NCBI GenBank assembly: GCA_028690255.1
Contig: JAQVBP010000097.1
Location: forward strand, 4,478-11,199
Origin: Methanosarcinaceae archaeon
Lineage (GTDB): Archaea > Halobacteriota > Methanosarcinia > Methanosarcinales > Methanosarcinaceae
DNA: 6,722 nt
Direction of reading: 5' to 3'
Shown in pieces: positions 6,566 through 6,722 of this stretch (positions are counted from its first letter, which is position 1; every line of letters begins with the position of its first letter). The notes under the pieces are model-generated. The model was not told the DNA's origin. It saw nothing but the letters and a program-made list of their open reading frames with translations, and searched no databases. The position numbers were made by a program, and so were the translations under genes.

Positions 6566-6601
6566 TTGAGAGCTCCGGGCCTGAGATATCACTTCGTGAA
6601 C
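6555..6601 (+). repeat. Dispersed repeat, module 2 only
   Basis: This is the second copy of module 2, about 81% identical to 6215-6262; shared words include TTCGTCGGCC, TGAGAGC, CTGAGA and ATCACTTC. Module 1 is missing to its left, where a GC-rich hairpin and AT-rich sequence stand instead. Read on the minus strand, both copies spell related peptides containing EVISQ and RPT, but the second copy has no convincing gene around it. Confidence 0.7.
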
Positions 6602-6675
6602 TACCGCTCGGCTAAAGACCGACCGGCTTCCTGCTTCATACCCCGGAGCAAACTCCACCAGTCCACAGGCTCTTC

Positions 6676-6690
6676 CCGCCGTTCCGGCGG
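6676..6690. repeat. GC-rich hairpin near the right edge
   Basis: CCGCCG (6676-6681) pairs perfectly with CGGCGG (6685-6690) around a TTC loop, followed by AT-rich sequence. It could be a terminator for minus-strand or plus-strand transcription beyond the edge, or part of a local repeat; neither can be decided here. Confidence 0.35.
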
Positions 6691-6722
6691 TGATTAATTT
6701 ATAGTTCACTTTTGTTTGGTTA

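Larger units (their letters stand above)
6156..6722. other. Gene-free spacer of about 570 bases
   Basis: I see no gene here that I would defend. The stretch holds two copies of a dispersed repeat, T-tracts, and several short GC-rich hairpins. The word CAGAGCCGG occurs twice (near 6388 and 6421). An AT/GC inverted pair CCTTTTTCTT (6520-6529) with AAGAAAAGG (6537-6545) is also present. No tRNA, C/D-box RNA or CRISPR unit was recognised. A minus-strand frame of 65 codons from a GTG at 6709 to 6512 exists but coincides with repeat sequence. Confidence 0.6.

Noticed and set aside
6512..6709. Minus-strand frame of 65 codons starting at GTG
   Set aside because: It runs through a dispersed repeat copy and two GC-rich hairpins, begins with GTG without a clear ribosome site, and has no recognisable domain; repeat sequence explains it better.

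Overview
The window looks like chromosomal DNA of a methanogenic archaeon, most likely from the Methanosarcina group. The evidence is an archaeal-type threonyl-tRNA synthetase with the N-terminal editing domain found only in archaea, archaeal TATA-type promoter elements, a Shine-Dalgarno start on thrS, fairly GC-rich genes heavy in AGG arginine codons, and long, very AT-rich or repeat-laden spacers. The genus is an inference from style, not from a match.

Layout, all genes on the plus strand. Bases 1-1074 hold a membrane permease of the AI-2E/UPF0118 family whose 5' end lies off the window. Bases 1075-1273 are a spacer with a T-tract, a TATA-like box and a structured leader. Bases 1274-3184 hold thrS, complete. 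Bases 3185-3968 are a complex 784-base spacer: a run of hairpins behind thrS, a triplicated GRACTATAAA word, a strong hairpin-plus-T7 terminator, a 14-base palindrome, a very AT-rich block with a good TATA box, a 15-base tandem repeat, and a possible two-state structure just before the next start. Bases 3969-6155 hold a 728-residue superfamily 2 helicase with a full set of motifs and a C-terminal third of about 230 residues that I cannot assign. Bases 6156-6722 contain no convincing gene; they carry two diverged copies of a dispersed repeat, terminator-like structures and short GC-rich hairpins.

The three genes do not form an obvious pathway. thrS supplies charged tRNA-Thr; the permease and the helicase look like independent neighbours, each separated from thrS by terminator-like signals, so these are probably three transcription units. 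The helicase stands alone in the window, with no nuclease, methylase or other defence partner visible. I therefore do not claim a new defence system. The most noteworthy signals are the modular dispersed repeat (whole behind the helicase, one module behind thrS, the other module near the right edge), the possible small-transcript unit at 3338-3472, the tandem repeat upstream of the helicase, and the helicase's unassigned C-terminal region.
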